DNA of 64,000 nt from assembly GCA_024363285.1 (NCBI GenBank), contig AP024710.1:2202001-2266000 (forward strand), written 5' to 3'. Of the stretch, positions 36,332 through 46,067 are shown piece after piece. Numbering within the stretch: the stretch's first letter is position 1; each line of letters opens with the position of its first letter. The notes below the pieces were generated by a model, which worked only from the letters and a program-made list of their open reading frames with translations, ran no database searches and was not told the origin of the DNA. This DNA is from Leptolinea sp. HRD-7. GTDB taxonomy: Bacteria; Chloroflexota; Anaerolineae; Anaerolineales; Anaerolineaceae. The translations under genes were made by a program, and so were the position numbers.

Positions 36332-37993
36332 TCACGAACCTGAAAAATACAACCGGCGCAGGAACCGCTGATGGCCTTTCCGGTAATAATCTGACTGCCA
36401 TGAATCATCTTCTATAAGATAATTCGGCTGCCAGTTGGAATTGGGGTTCCATTCCTTCTCTCTGGCTACGGCTTCTCTGTAGGCGTAATGCGAGTACAAC
36501 CGCATGAATTCACCCAGGTAGATATCGGCCACCCGTTTATTATTTCGGATGATGACCATATTCTCATTATTCGAATTGGTACTGGCTTCACTGAAATTCG
36601 CGGAACCTGTCACTATGACCGGGTTGTCACTTAGCGGATCGACCAGCATATATTTGGTATGCACATACCGCACATTGACTTCATGTGACAGCGACGCGCG
36701 TTCTTTCAGCCAGCGGTCAAAGCTGTTGGTGGTGATATTGTTACCCACCGCCACCACTACATTGCGAAGTGACCGGATGCGCTTGATATCTTCCTTACCC
36801 TTTTTCAGGCCGGCGCCGTTCCCTTCTTTTTCCATCAGGGCAATCCGCAGCACGCCATCCGGCTTTTCATATACCTGCTGGAAGAATTTGTGCATGCCAA
36901 AGGCAAAGGTCATAAACAACGGCTTGCCCGCCGCGCCCGCGATATCCGCGTACCATTGAAGCACGTCGAGCCCTTTGCGGGGGGAAAAGGCCTGAACCAC
37001 ATCTTTGACCCAGGGATCCGGCGGCATGGGATTATTCAGCGCCATCCATTTTCTTTCCGCATCGGCAACCGGGTTGGTGATCAATTCGTTCCAGTAAGCC
37101 AGAAAAGCCGCCGCCACATCGGGGTCTTCGATGATGTGCGCGCAATTGGAATGTCCGAAGATCCCGTTTTCGGTGAGATTTGTGGATCCGGTCCAGACGG
37201 CGATGGGCCGGTCATCTTTAGTCAGCACGAGGAATTTATTGTGCATGATCTTCCCCTTTGTACGTTGAAGGCAAAGGGGTTCTATACGCGCGTTGGAAAC
37301 CACCTGAACGTTCTTTGCCAGAGGATCGGTGTCTGAGGGGATGGCATCATACAGGATTCGCACCGCAGCTCCAGAATCGGATGCCGCTTTGATCGCGCCC
37401 AACGCGTCCGGCCACTGGAATTCATATATTGCGCCATACAGTCCAAAGTGAGGGCCGTTGGCTCGCCCGACAAATGACTTGAAGGCTTCCAGCAGTCCGC
37501 GGGAAAGCCAGCGGTAGGCAGCTTCACCGATATCATCCGGTGGCTTGTTCAAAAACCGGCGGGCATATTCCTGTGACGCGATCGCCCCGCGGTTAAAGAA
37601 CACGGAATGTTTGTCACCGTATTCCGGTTCGGTTGAAATATCAATGCTGACAGAGTACTTTTCTTCCAATTTCGCCGGAGACCCGTACAGTGGAACAACC
37701 TTGTACGTATAGCTGTGACCGGGTTTCGCGCTGTAATCTGACCACTGGAAGGTCTGGAAGGGGTGTAAACGGCTGGAGACTTCTCCGCCGGGACCGAGTA
37801 CCGGGTCGGTGGATTGGAAGGTCTTCATACCTTTCAGCCAGTAGCGTTCGTCTTCGGTATGGTCTTCACGTTGAATGGCAAACCCCAGGCAGCCCGCGCG
37901 TTTGTCTTCTGCCAGGTTCAGCCCCAGCATCACAACATGCGTCCCGCCAACGGCGTTGACGGTCAATCCAGATTCGATCTTTCTGTTACGCAT
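36332..37993 (-). CDS. phospholipase-D-like domain protein
   Basis: 553 residues from ATG 37993, chosen for AGGAGG 6 bases upstream; the frame is open to 38038. There are two PLD catalytic motifs: HNKFLVLTKDDRPIAVWTGS (about 265-285) and HTKYMLVDPLSDNPVIVTGS (about 465-485), each HxK followed by G(S/A)xN. Residues about 10-130 look like a beta-sandwich (fibronectin-type) region, with YTYKVVPLYG. No signal peptide is seen. HKD proteins include lipases, nucleases and cardiolipin synthases; the N-terminal domain and lack of membrane segments do not fit cardiolipin synthase. Its stop lies at the edge of the tandem array. Confidence 0.85.
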   Translation of the reverse strand: MRNRKIESGLTVNAVGGTHVVMLGLNLAEDKRAGCLGFAIQREDHTEDERYWLKGMKTFQSTDPVLGPGGEVSSRLHPFQTFQWSDYSAKPGHSYTYKVVPLYGSPAKLEEKYSVSIDISTEPEYGDKHSVFFNRGAIASQEYARRFLNKPPDDIGEAAYRWLSRGLLEAFKSFVGRANGPHFGLYGAIYEFQWPDALGAIKAASDSGAAVRILYDAIPSDTDPLAKNVQVVSNARIEPLCLQRTKGKIMHNKFLVLTKDDRPIAVWTGSTNLTENGIFGHSNCAHIIEDPDVAAAFLAYWNELITNPVADAERKWMALNNPMPPDPWVKDVVQAFSPRKGLDVLQWYADIAGAAGKPLFMTFAFGMHKFFQQVYEKPDGVLRIALMEKEGNGAGLKKGKEDIKRIRSLRNVVVAVGNNITTNSFDRWLKERASLSHEVNVRYVHTKYMLVDPLSDNPVIVTGSANFSEASTNSNNENMVIIRNNKRVADIYLGEFMRLYSHYAYREAVAREKEWNPNSNWQPNYLIEDDSWQSDYYRKGHQRFLRRLYFSGS

Positions 37994-38404
37994 TTTTTCC
38001 TCCTGCCTTGCAATACACACTGACGGATGCTTGCTCATCCTGAAGTTGTGTAACTCACAACCTCTCGTTGACTGCCTCTGGCGCCTACCGCTATTCTCTA
38101 TTAATACGGCTGCCTATCTATAATTCCCCGGTGTTTCTGTAACAGAACAGCCGCCGGCAGGTGACTGCCAACGGCTGATATGGTTCGCGTCTGTGGTTTT
38201 AACCCGGTTGGACGGGTCATTCCGTCTTCGTTGCGCTATACGTTCGTCAAAGACAGTATACATCGATCGGTCCGCGCTGTCATCCGGTTTTCTGTGAAGG
38301 TACATGGGTAAAACATTCATTGCTGACGCGTGGATAAAACCCTGGAATAAACCATTCAGGGCTGGCGGTATAATATCTCCCATCTGATACGCGAGGGGAC
38401 TATT
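37994..38404. other. intergenic region with a promoter for the NusG-like gene
   Basis: About 410 bp between divergent genes. A TATAAT at 38369-38374 lies 30 bp upstream of the NusG-like ATG, with no good -35. The stretch 38140-38180 has short complementary segments (GCCGCCGGCAG, CTGCCAACGGCT) that could fold. I recognise no known RNA family. Confidence 0.45.
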
Positions 38405-38938
38405 ATGGACGTTCAATCAACCGGTCTTACCTGGTACGCGCTGCACAGTCATCCGCATAAAGAGGCGTTCCTTTTCTCTGAGTTGACGGCCCGGGGCATT
38501 GAGGTGTATTACCCCTGCCTGCGCGTCAAACCGGTGAACCCGCGCTCGCGCTCGGTGCGTCCGTTCTTCCCGGGGTATCTCTTTGTGCGGTTGACGCCCG
38601 ACCGCGCCGGCGAGTCGGAGATACGCTGGATGCCGCACGCTCACGGCCTGGTGACGTTCGGTGACCAGGCCGCGCCGGTGCCAGACGCGTTGATCGAACG
38701 CGTGCGCCGGCAAATTGACTCTGTTCAATCGCAGGCTCAGCCGGATTCGTTCAAGCCCGGTGACGCGGTGACGCTCACCGGCGAGCTGTTCCGCGGGTAT
38801 GAGGCGGTGTTCGATACGGCGATTGCCGGCACGGAGCGCGTGCGCGTTCTGCTGTTGCTGCTGAATAACCGCCTGCCGGTTGAGGTTGACCGTTCTCAGG
38901 TAGCGCCCGGTATTCGCCGGGCGGGAGGAACGCGTTGA
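38405..38938 (+). CDS. NusG-like transcription elongation/antitermination factor (RfaH/UpxY type)
   Basis: 177 residues. The NGN domain (about 8-110) shows TWYALHSHPHKEAFLFSEL and RPFFPGYLFVRL, and a C-terminal KOW domain (about 118-165) shows FKPGDAVTLTGELFRGYEAVF. Specialised NusG paralogues of this size sit at the head of exopolysaccharide operons and stop RNA polymerase terminating in long glycan transcripts. The next full gene encodes the initiating sugar-phosphate transferase, which fits. The gene is more GC-rich than its neighbours. Confidence 0.9.
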   Translation: MDVQSTGLTWYALHSHPHKEAFLFSELTARGIEVYYPCLRVKPVNPRSRSVRPFFPGYLFVRLTPDRAGESEIRWMPHAHGLVTFGDQAAPVPDALIERVRRQIDSVQSQAQPDSFKPGDAVTLTGELFRGYEAVFDTAIAGTERVRVLLLLLNNRLPVEVDRSQVAPGIRRAGGTR

Positions 38939-39018
38939 CCTCTGTTCGCGCGTTCATCCGTATATGGGGACCGGCGCTGCTGGTGATGTTGACGATCTTT
39001 TTATTCAGTGCCACGTAA
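38935..39018 (+). pseudogene. possible VanZ-like N-terminal remnant
   Basis: A 27-codon frame begins at a TTG overlapping the NusG-like stop, with GGGAGG about 6 bases upstream, and ends at TAA 39016. Its sequence IRIWGPALLVMLTIFLFSAT resembles the first transmembrane helix of VanZ-family proteins, which normally continue for over 100 residues. Either a truncated gene or a very small membrane peptide. Confidence 0.35.
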
Positions 39019-39077
39019 CAATACCGAAGTAATTCACAGTGACCCGTTATTTTTCTTACAATTTCATAGGGGATCAT

Positions 39078-40547
39078 ATGAACGAAGAAACTATTTCTTC
39101 AGAAATTGAAGTGTTTTCTCCGTCCATTCGTTCAGTGGATTGGACTCGAAACCGCCGTACCTTGATGTCTTTAATGTTGGTTTTGACAGACCTGATTGCT
39201 ATTAATCTTGCGTGGGTGATTGCTGTTTTCTTGCGGTTCACTTTCTGGGGATGGGAGACCCCAGGACTGTATGAATCGTATATGTTAGTCTTGCCATTTT
39301 CCTTTTTAATCAATTTAAGTTCAGGTCTGTATAACCACAACCTCTCCCAGGTAGAAGAACTCCAACGGGTATCAAAATCTGTATCCACCTTTTACCTTAT
39401 TGGCGCGTCCATACTGTTTCTTTCCAAAGAAGGGACAATCAGCCGGCTGGTTGTCCTTCTGGCATGGATGGGGACGATCGTTTTAACTCCATTTCTTCGG
39501 GAGTTGATGCGCACGATCATGGTCCGTTTGAAATTATGGGGAGAACCAGTGATCCTGTTTGGCAATGGGCAACTGGGTAAGGAAATCGCGGATTACTTGA
39601 AGTGCCATCCTAAAATGGGATACAACCCCGTCTGTATCGTTGATCGCCGGAAAGAAAAAAGACAGGTTGGTGTTGATAAAAATGTAATTCATGACGTGAC
39701 GATCTTTACCCAAGATGATGAATTACCCGAATGGCTGCAAAACGTTCAGACCGCTTTTGTCATCACCCCAGAGACCAGTGAAACGGTTCAAGAAATGTTA
39801 ATTGGTAAGCAGACCGTCCGTTTCAAACAATTGATACTGGTTCGTAGCGGTGAAAAAACTGGAAGCCTTTGGGTGCAGCCTCTGGATATTGGCGGTATTT
39901 TAGGTTTGGATGTTGGTCAGAATTTACTCAGTCAAAGTCAATTATTGGTCAAGCGTTGGACCGACCTGACGCTCATCGCATTATCTTCCATATTTATCAT
40001 TCCATTTTTTGGTTTGATCGGACTGTTGATCAAACTCGATTCTCCGGGTAGCGTGTTCTATAAGCAGGACCGCATCGGGTATGGCGGCAAGCCATTCAAA
40101 CTCTGGAAGTTCCGCTCTATGTGCATGGGGGCTGACCAGAAATTATTTGAGTTCCTTGAGAACAATCCAGACCTGAAGGCAGAATATGAAGTCACGCATA
40201 AATTGAAAAATGATCCTCGCCTTACACGAGTAGGTAAATTTATGCGGAAATTTAGCATTGATGAATTACCCCAGTTGATCAATGTGGTCAAAGGGGAAAT
40301 GAGCCTTGTAGGCCCTCGTCCTTTTCTTCCATATGAAATTGATTTTTACAAGAATTGCTATACTCTTTACACCTATGTGTACCCCGGAATAACTGGATTA
40401 TGGCAAATTTCCGGCCGCAGTAATGTCAGCTACAATACACGGACGGATCTCGATGAGTATTACCTCCGCAACTGGTCCATCTGGATGGATATCCATATCC
40501 TTTTACGGACTTTCTGGGTTGTCCTTCGAAGGGATGGAGCCTGTTAG
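39078..40547 (+). CDS. exopolysaccharide polyprenyl glycosylphosphotransferase
   Basis: 489 residues from ATG 39078, preceded by AGGGG 6 bases upstream. Four N-terminal membrane helices (about 30-145) and a CoA_binding_3-like Rossmann domain (about 160-280, PVILFGNGQLGKEIADYL) precede a fifth helix (about 310-330). The bacterial sugar transferase domain follows: FYKQDRIGYGGKPFKLWKFR, DELPQLINVVKGEMSLVGPRP and PGITGLWQISGRSNVSY. WbaP-type enzymes move hexose-1-phosphate onto undecaprenyl phosphate, the first step of exopolysaccharide or capsule synthesis. No other glycan genes follow. Confidence 0.95.
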   Translation: MNEETISSEIEVFSPSIRSVDWTRNRRTLMSLMLVLTDLIAINLAWVIAVFLRFTFWGWETPGLYESYMLVLPFSFLINLSSGLYNHNLSQVEELQRVSKSVSTFYLIGASILFLSKEGTISRLVVLLAWMGTIVLTPFLRELMRTIMVRLKLWGEPVILFGNGQLGKEIADYLKCHPKMGYNPVCIVDRRKEKRQVGVDKNVIHDVTIFTQDDELPEWLQNVQTAFVITPETSETVQEMLIGKQTVRFKQLILVRSGEKTGSLWVQPLDIGGILGLDVGQNLLSQSQLLVKRWTDLTLIALSSIFIIPFFGLIGLLIKLDSPGSVFYKQDRIGYGGKPFKLWKFRSMCMGADQKLFEFLENNPDLKAEYEVTHKLKNDPRLTRVGKFMRKFSIDELPQLINVVKGEMSLVGPRPFLPYEIDFYKNCYTLYTYVYPGITGLWQISGRSNVSYNTRTDLDEYYLRNWSIWMDIHILLRTFWVVLRRDGAC

Positions 40548-40593
40548 GAACCTGAACCTTTGCTAAACTCCCGGTTTTATCGAATGCTTGAAT

Positions 40594-41478
40594 TTAATAG
40601 ATTTCCGGAACAAACATTTGCGTATTGATCGGCGGCCGAATGTATCCTGTGTCTTTTTGCCGGGGTGGAAGTTCCAACGGCGGAGGTGTCAGGTCTTCAT
40701 ATGGGATCATACTTAAAAGATGACTGATGCAATTTAGCCGGGCGCGTTCCTTATTGTCAGAATTGACCACCCACCAGGGGCTTTCAGGTAAATGCGTGTA
40801 AAGAAACATCTGATCTTTAGCTCTGGAATATTCCACCCACTTTTTCCGGCTCTCAAGGTCCATTGGGCTGATCTTCCATCGCTTAGTGGGATCCTTGATC
40901 CGGTCTTTGAACCTTCTCTCCTGTTCTTCATCACTAACCGAGAACCAGTATTTAATCAGGATGATCCCTGCCCGGATTAACAAGCGTTCGAATTCCGGGC
41001 AGGAATGCAGAAACTCTTGATACTCTGGTTCTGTGCAAAACCCCATCACATGCTCAACACCAGCCCGGTTGTACCATGACCGGTCAAAAAGGACAATTTC
41101 ACCCGCGGCTGGGAGTTGAGCAACATACCGTTGAAAATACCACTGAGTTTTCTCTTTCTCGGTTGGAACACCCAACGCTACAACCCGGCATATCCGTGGA
41201 TTCAGGCATTCGGTTATTCTTTTTATTGTCCCTCCCTTACCGGCGGCATCTCGACCTTCAAAGAGAACAACGACCTTTAAACCTTTGTATTTCACCCATT
41301 CCTGCAATTTCACCAGTTCAACCTGCAAACGGGACAGTTCTTTTTCATATTCCTTCTGTGAGAGAGTCTTTTTTTTCGAGATCGTTGAATTTTCAACCGC
41401 TTTATTTTCAACGCTTGTTGAGGTATCAGTTCCTCGTCCCTTTGTTTCTTTGGGGTGATCAGACGTTTTTTTTGTCAT
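40594..41478 (-). CDS. ppk2: polyphosphate kinase 2
   Basis: 294 residues from ATG 41478, with AGGAAA upstream; the frame opens at 41514. The first 50 residues are a charged, Ser/Thr/Lys-rich tail, followed by the PPK2 core: Walker A FEGRDAAGKGGTIKRI, then FDRSWYNRAGVEHVMGFC (Walker B with lid) and KYWFSVSDEEQERRF. Class I PPK2 enzymes phosphorylate nucleoside diphosphates with polyphosphate or the reverse. It is convergent with the exopolysaccharide transferase. Confidence 0.95.
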   Translation of the reverse strand: MTKKTSDHPKETKGRGTDTSTSVENKAVENSTISKKKTLSQKEYEKELSRLQVELVKLQEWVKYKGLKVVVLFEGRDAAGKGGTIKRITECLNPRICRVVALGVPTEKEKTQWYFQRYVAQLPAAGEIVLFDRSWYNRAGVEHVMGFCTEPEYQEFLHSCPEFERLLIRAGIILIKYWFSVSDEEQERRFKDRIKDPTKRWKISPMDLESRKKWVEYSRAKDQMFLYTHLPESPWWVVNSDNKERARLNCISHLLSMIPYEDLTPPPLELPPRQKDTGYIRPPINTQMFVPEIY

Positions 41479-41740
41479 TTCTTTTCCTGTGGAATAGAAA
41501 GAATTATTTGACAATACAAAACGGAAAAAATTGTGATTAATTTATTATAGGTCGAACTAAAAGCTCGATACAACCGTGATTTTCCTGAAAGCCGTCTCTT
41601 TTGAATGTTACAATAAAAGGCAAGTTTGACTACGTGATAAAGCATAGATTTTGATGAACAAGCCATACGGTAAAACTCCATGGTCAAATCAGGTTTGGTT
41701 TGAATGGAGGACATTTCATTCTGGATAGGTTCTATTAATT

Positions 41741-42646
41741 ATGAATAAAGGCATTTTTTACGCGGCGGGCGCATACCTTTTGTGGGGATTCTTTCCATTA
41801 TTTTTTAAATTGATTGCTGTTGTTCCGCCTTTGCAAATTTTGGCTCACCGGTTCTTATGGTCCTTTATTTTCCTGGTTATTGTCGTTTTCGCTCTGAAAC
41901 AATTTTCAGTGCTGCGCCATTCGATCAACAAACATATCCTTATAAGCTATTTTTTGGCCGGCGTAATTCTGGCCATTAATTGGGGGACGTATGTCTACGC
42001 GGTAAACTCCGGACATGTTCTGGAATCAAGCCTGGGATATTTTATCAATCCAATGGTAAGCGTCTTGTTGGGCGTGATCTTTCTAAAAGAAAAACTTCGT
42101 TTGGGACAATGGATCTCTGTTGGCATGGCCGCGATAGGTGTTCTCTATCTCACCCTTGTTTTTGGGGCAATTCCATGGATTTCGCTGGTTCTGGCTTTTT
42201 CATTCGGACTGTACGGTCTTATTAAAAAACTATCTCCTTTGGATTCACTCCCGGGGTTAACGTTGGAGACAGGCTTGCTTTTTCTACCAGCGATATTATT
42301 CCTGGGTTTGCAGGAACGGAATGGAGTTGGTTCTTTTGGCCATACAGGTTGGGATATCGGATTGCTATTATCTGCCAGTGGTATTGTGACGGCTGTACCA
42401 TTGCTGTTGTTTTCTGCCGGAACAAAGCGTATAAATCTAACGACCATTGGTATCCTTCAATATATAACTCCCACAATCCAATTTCTATTGGGCACTTTCA
42501 TATTTAAAGAACCTTTTGACGTTCACAGACTGATCGGATTTATTCTGATCTGGATCGGCTTAATAATATTTACTACTGAAACGATACATTTTCAGCGCAA
42601 TTCTCAGGTCAGGGCAGCCCGATTGGAACCTGTCACACCGGAATAA
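41741..42646 (+). CDS. rarD: EamA-family transporter RarD
   Basis: 301-residue drug/metabolite transporter with about ten predicted membrane helices in two EamA repeats. The start GIFYAAGAYLLWGFFPLFFKL and the central NWGTYVYAVNSGHVLESSLGYFINPM are diagnostic of RarD. SAGTKRINLTTIGILQYITPT follows in the second repeat. Its substrate is unknown (annotated for chloramphenicol sensitivity in proteobacteria). It ends before a strong hairpin and appears monocistronic. Confidence 0.93.
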   Translation: MNKGIFYAAGAYLLWGFFPLFFKLIAVVPPLQILAHRFLWSFIFLVIVVFALKQFSVLRHSINKHILISYFLAGVILAINWGTYVYAVNSGHVLESSLGYFINPMVSVLLGVIFLKEKLRLGQWISVGMAAIGVLYLTLVFGAIPWISLVLAFSFGLYGLIKKLSPLDSLPGLTLETGLLFLPAILFLGLQERNGVGSFGHTGWDIGLLLSASGIVTAVPLLLFSAGTKRINLTTIGILQYITPTIQFLLGTFIFKEPFDVHRLIGFILIWIGLIIFTTETIHFQRNSQVRAARLEPVTPE

Positions 42647-42750
42647 TCTGGTATGACTTATTTTTAAATCTTATTATGGGTCTGTTGCGAAAATAATTAT
42701 CCAGAATCGATAATAATTCCTGTTGATAACCTTTGAAATATGGCATTCCT

Positions 42751-42795
42751 AAACATCCGCTACCCGGTTAACCATGAACCGGATAGCGGATTTGT
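42751..42795. terminator. long hairpin downstream of rarD
   Basis: ATCCGCTACCCGGTT (42755-42769) pairs with AACCGGATAGCGGAT (42777-42791) with one mismatch and a 7-nt loop. The flanking AAAC and TTTGTTT act as U-tract. It is about 105 bp after the rarD stop. The remainder of 42647-43022 shows no gene. Confidence 0.7.
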
Positions 42796-43022
42796 TTAGA
42801 AACAATAACTTCGATTTCTTAAATACCAAAAGGAATTATTTATAATTACTTCTACCCATCCCATGAATTTAGTAGTATTTTATGGTTTTGGCTTTGTAAA
42901 ATTTGTAATATGTTAACGATATTACATTGGAAAAACATTGCGGTTTTCCGGGATTTCAAATCCAGCCTTATGCCTGTCATATTTTCAGGATTATGGATAA
43001 ATAGCGTGGATTAATTACAGTA

Positions 43023-46000
43023 ATGGAAAAAATGCCGGAAGTTGACGAGTCAAAAAAGAGCATTCGCTTCGCGGTTATTCAAACATCGATTGTCACAGTG
43101 ATCATTTTGATCGCTATAGTGATCGGTTCCATAGTATGGATCCAAACGACAAAAGAAAATGAAATTAGCGAAATAAAATCCGATCTTATTCAATCTGTGG
43201 AAATTGCCAGGAATTCGATTGAACACGATTTGGAATTGATCCGTTCCGGTAGTGTGACGTATGATGAAGGTCTTTCCGCTATCGTCGAACGGCTTTCTCA
43301 TATGACTTATACAGATATATACGGGGAAAATTATATCTTTCTCGTTAATTATGACGGTTACATCCTGGTACAGCCATACCAACCCTGGCTTGTCAATACA
43401 GATCAGTGGGAAATGAAAGATATCAATGGTTTGTATTTGATCCAGGAGATCTTAAAAATCCGCAATACTCCGGAAAAAAAAGGGTTTGTTACCTATATGT
43501 ACAAACCCCCAAATTTGGAAAACCCTGAAGAAAAACTGTCATATGTTGTCGATATACCGGATTTGAAATGTGTAATCGGTACTGGCAAATATATGCGCCT
43601 GTATTATGAAACCCAGACGAGACAAATCATTAACATAGCCTTGACAGCTGCTTTATTGGTGTGCCTTGTTCTGTTTGTTTCACTTGTTCCGTTGATACGA
43701 ATAGGCAAGGCAGGTGAAAAACTTGAACACGAGATCACCAAACGCGGAGAGGCTCAGTTTCGCATGCAGGAATCTGAAGCCAATCTTCGAACTGTATTTA
43801 ATTCTATATCTGACTCGCTCTTTATCCATCGGGTAAATGGAGAGATCATTGAGGTAAACGATCGCGCGTTAGAGATGTATGGATGTGATCGAGATACGCT
43901 CATTGGCGGGCATATCAGAACAATAGCGAACCCAGATGATTATAACGAAACCAGATTGGTAAAACTCTGGGAGAAAGTACTTCAAGGCGAAACATTCACC
44001 GTTGAACTCAGAGCTCTCAGAATAGACACCCGAGAACCATTCTATGTGGAAGCGGCCATGCGTCAAGGGAGCTGGTTTGGTGAAAAGGTCATTCTGGCGG
44101 TCGTTCGAGATATTCAAAAGCGCAAATTTTATGAACAAGAAATAATTCGCAATCAACTGTTAAATGAACACGCAGAACAAATGGCCTTACTGGGTCATTA
44201 TTCAATCGATCTAAAAACCCAAGAGTTTAAGTGGTCAAAGGGACTATACAGTCTATTTGGACGCGACCCATCATTGCCGGCCCCGAATTTCGATGAATAC
44301 TACAGTATGGTAGTTCCAGAAGATGTTGAGAGAATTAGAAGACTTCGTTTGGAGATGTATGAAAAGAAACAACCGTATTCCGTTGAGTACCGAATAAGGC
44401 GATCTGATGGGGATATTCGCGATGTTTTTGTGAAGGTGGATTGGCTGGGTGACAATGGAGATGAGAATTATTATTTGATCGGTTCTATCCAGGATATTAC
44501 TGATCAAAAAAGGTCAGTACTTGAATTATACGAGCGTGAAAAGAAGTTCCGTTCCACAGTGCAGCAAATGTCAGACGGATTGATATTAATCGATCAAAAT
44601 GGGCTAATTATTGAGTGGAATTCTGCCTCTGAAAGAATTACAGAACTTCCATTCAAATCTGTTATTGGGAAACCGCTATGGAAGATTTTACATCTGTTAG
44701 AGATCGAATCAAGGAATTCTCTCGATTTAAAAAAGATACAGAACGATATCCTTAAAGCAGTAACCACGGGAAAATCTTCGATGTTCAAAAAGCCGCTTGA
44801 AATTGCAATTCACACAAAAAGTGGCAAGGATCGAATCCTCTTACAATCGATTTTCCCAATTCGAACTGGATCTACTATTCGCCTGGGAATTATTTCACGC
44901 GATGTGACGGAAGAAAAATTGGCTTTGCAGAAGGTCAATCACGAATTAAACAAACTCGCTTGTCTGCGGAGTATTGATGCCTCAATTCTTGAACGTTCAT
45001 CCGCGGAGAGCACATTAGATATGATCGCATCCATCTGTATTGACCACCTGGATGTTGATGGAGTGATCATTATTACTCAACTCGCGGATGGTCAACTTTG
45101 TAGTGTATTTCGGTCAATTATTGACACAGCTGATGAACCCATTGTGAAAACATTGAAGGAACTTCAAATATCTGTCCTTGAGAAGTTTGGAAAAAAGAAA
45201 TTCGATCTGACAACAATACAACAAATCAATGGTCTGGAATTGACCGGAACCGGAAAGGATACCATCCGGTATCGGTCAATTCTTCCGCTGTATGTGAATA
45301 AAAAACCAAACGGCTTCATACAACTTCTTTCCACAAATCCCCACCCTGATGACCAGGAGTGGAGGGATTATTTTGTTACATTGGCCGGGCAAACATCTCT
45401 GGCGATTGAAAATGTGACGTTAATTTCGAATGAAGAGAAAGCGTATAACGAGCTTTTACGGGCACATGAAGCCACCATTGCCGGCTGGTCAAAAGCATTG
45501 GAACTGCGGGATGAAGAAACCAAAGGTCATAGTGACCGGGTAATGTATCTGGCGTGCCATCTGGCGAAACGAGCAGGGTTGCCCCCGGAAAAGATGACCA
45601 GTTTCCGCCGAGGGGTGTTATTGCATGATATTGGCAAGATGGGTATACCCGATCGGATATTACTGAAACCAGGACCACTGACAGAGGAGGAATGGGTCAT
45701 TATGAAAACCCATCCTGTTCTGGCGTATGAATTGCTGTCGACTATCCCATATTTGCATGATTCTCTTGAAGTTCCTTACTGCCATCACGAAAGATGGGAT
45801 GGTTCGGGGTATCCACGCGGCTTGAGCGGAGAAGAAATTCCATTATCGGCACGTATTTTTGCTATAGTGGATGTCTGGGACGCATTGATTTCTGATCGAC
45901 CATACCGCAAAGGGTGGGAACCCGATAGGATACGGCAGTACTTGATCGATAATAAAGCAAAATTATTTGATCCAATACTTGTGGATATTTTTATTGAGCT

Positions 46001-46058
46001 TATTGATAAAAAGTTATTGGGTAAAAATATCGATGATGATGAAGACTGTTGGATCTAG
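43023..46058 (+). CDS. Cache-PAS-PAS-PAS-GAF-HD-GYP transmembrane sensor phosphodiesterase
   Basis: 1011 residues. Membrane helices at about 15-37 and 202-222 frame an extracytoplasmic Cache-like domain (ENYIFLVNYDGYILVQPY, KGFVTYMY) that should sense small molecules. Three PAS domains follow (about 255-375, 385-500 and 510-640), then a GAF domain (about 650-800) and HD-GYP (about 815-1000). HD is in GVLLHDIGKMGIPD and the GYP-type motif in CHHERWDGSGYPRGLSG, both intact. It should hydrolyse c-di-GMP in response to an external ligand. It is larger than the 595-residue HD-GYP protein but shares its GAF-HD-GYP layout. Confidence 0.94.
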   Translation: MEKMPEVDESKKSIRFAVIQTSIVTVIILIAIVIGSIVWIQTTKENEISEIKSDLIQSVEIARNSIEHDLELIRSGSVTYDEGLSAIVERLSHMTYTDIYGENYIFLVNYDGYILVQPYQPWLVNTDQWEMKDINGLYLIQEILKIRNTPEKKGFVTYMYKPPNLENPEEKLSYVVDIPDLKCVIGTGKYMRLYYETQTRQIINIALTAALLVCLVLFVSLVPLIRIGKAGEKLEHEITKRGEAQFRMQESEANLRTVFNSISDSLFIHRVNGEIIEVNDRALEMYGCDRDTLIGGHIRTIANPDDYNETRLVKLWEKVLQGETFTVELRALRIDTREPFYVEAAMRQGSWFGEKVILAVVRDIQKRKFYEQEIIRNQLLNEHAEQMALLGHYSIDLKTQEFKWSKGLYSLFGRDPSLPAPNFDEYYSMVVPEDVERIRRLRLEMYEKKQPYSVEYRIRRSDGDIRDVFVKVDWLGDNGDENYYLIGSIQDITDQKRSVLELYEREKKFRSTVQQMSDGLILIDQNGLIIEWNSASERITELPFKSVIGKPLWKILHLLEIESRNSLDLKKIQNDILKAVTTGKSSMFKKPLEIAIHTKSGKDRILLQSIFPIRTGSTIRLGIISRDVTEEKLALQKVNHELNKLACLRSIDASILERSSAESTLDMIASICIDHLDVDGVIIITQLADGQLCSVFRSIIDTADEPIVKTLKELQISVLEKFGKKKFDLTTIQQINGLELTGTGKDTIRYRSILPLYVNKKPNGFIQLLSTNPHPDDQEWRDYFVTLAGQTSLAIENVTLISNEEKAYNELLRAHEATIAGWSKALELRDEETKGHSDRVMYLACHLAKRAGLPPEKMTSFRRGVLLHDIGKMGIPDRILLKPGPLTEEEWVIMKTHPVLAYELLSTIPYLHDSLEVPYCHHERWDGSGYPRGLSGEEIPLSARIFAIVDVWDALISDRPYRKGWEPDRIRQYLIDNKAKLFDPILVDIFIELIDKKLLGKNIDDDEDCWI

Positions 46059-46067
46059 GTTACAACG

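Noticed and set aside
42647-43022. c-di-GMP riboswitch upstream of the HD-GYP gene
   Set aside because: The only clear structure is the rarD hairpin; I could not find the conserved core of a GEMM riboswitch.
43023-46058. Histidine kinase
   Set aside because: Cache and PAS domains suggested a kinase, but there is no HisKA or HATPase region; the C-terminus is an intact HD-GYP domain.
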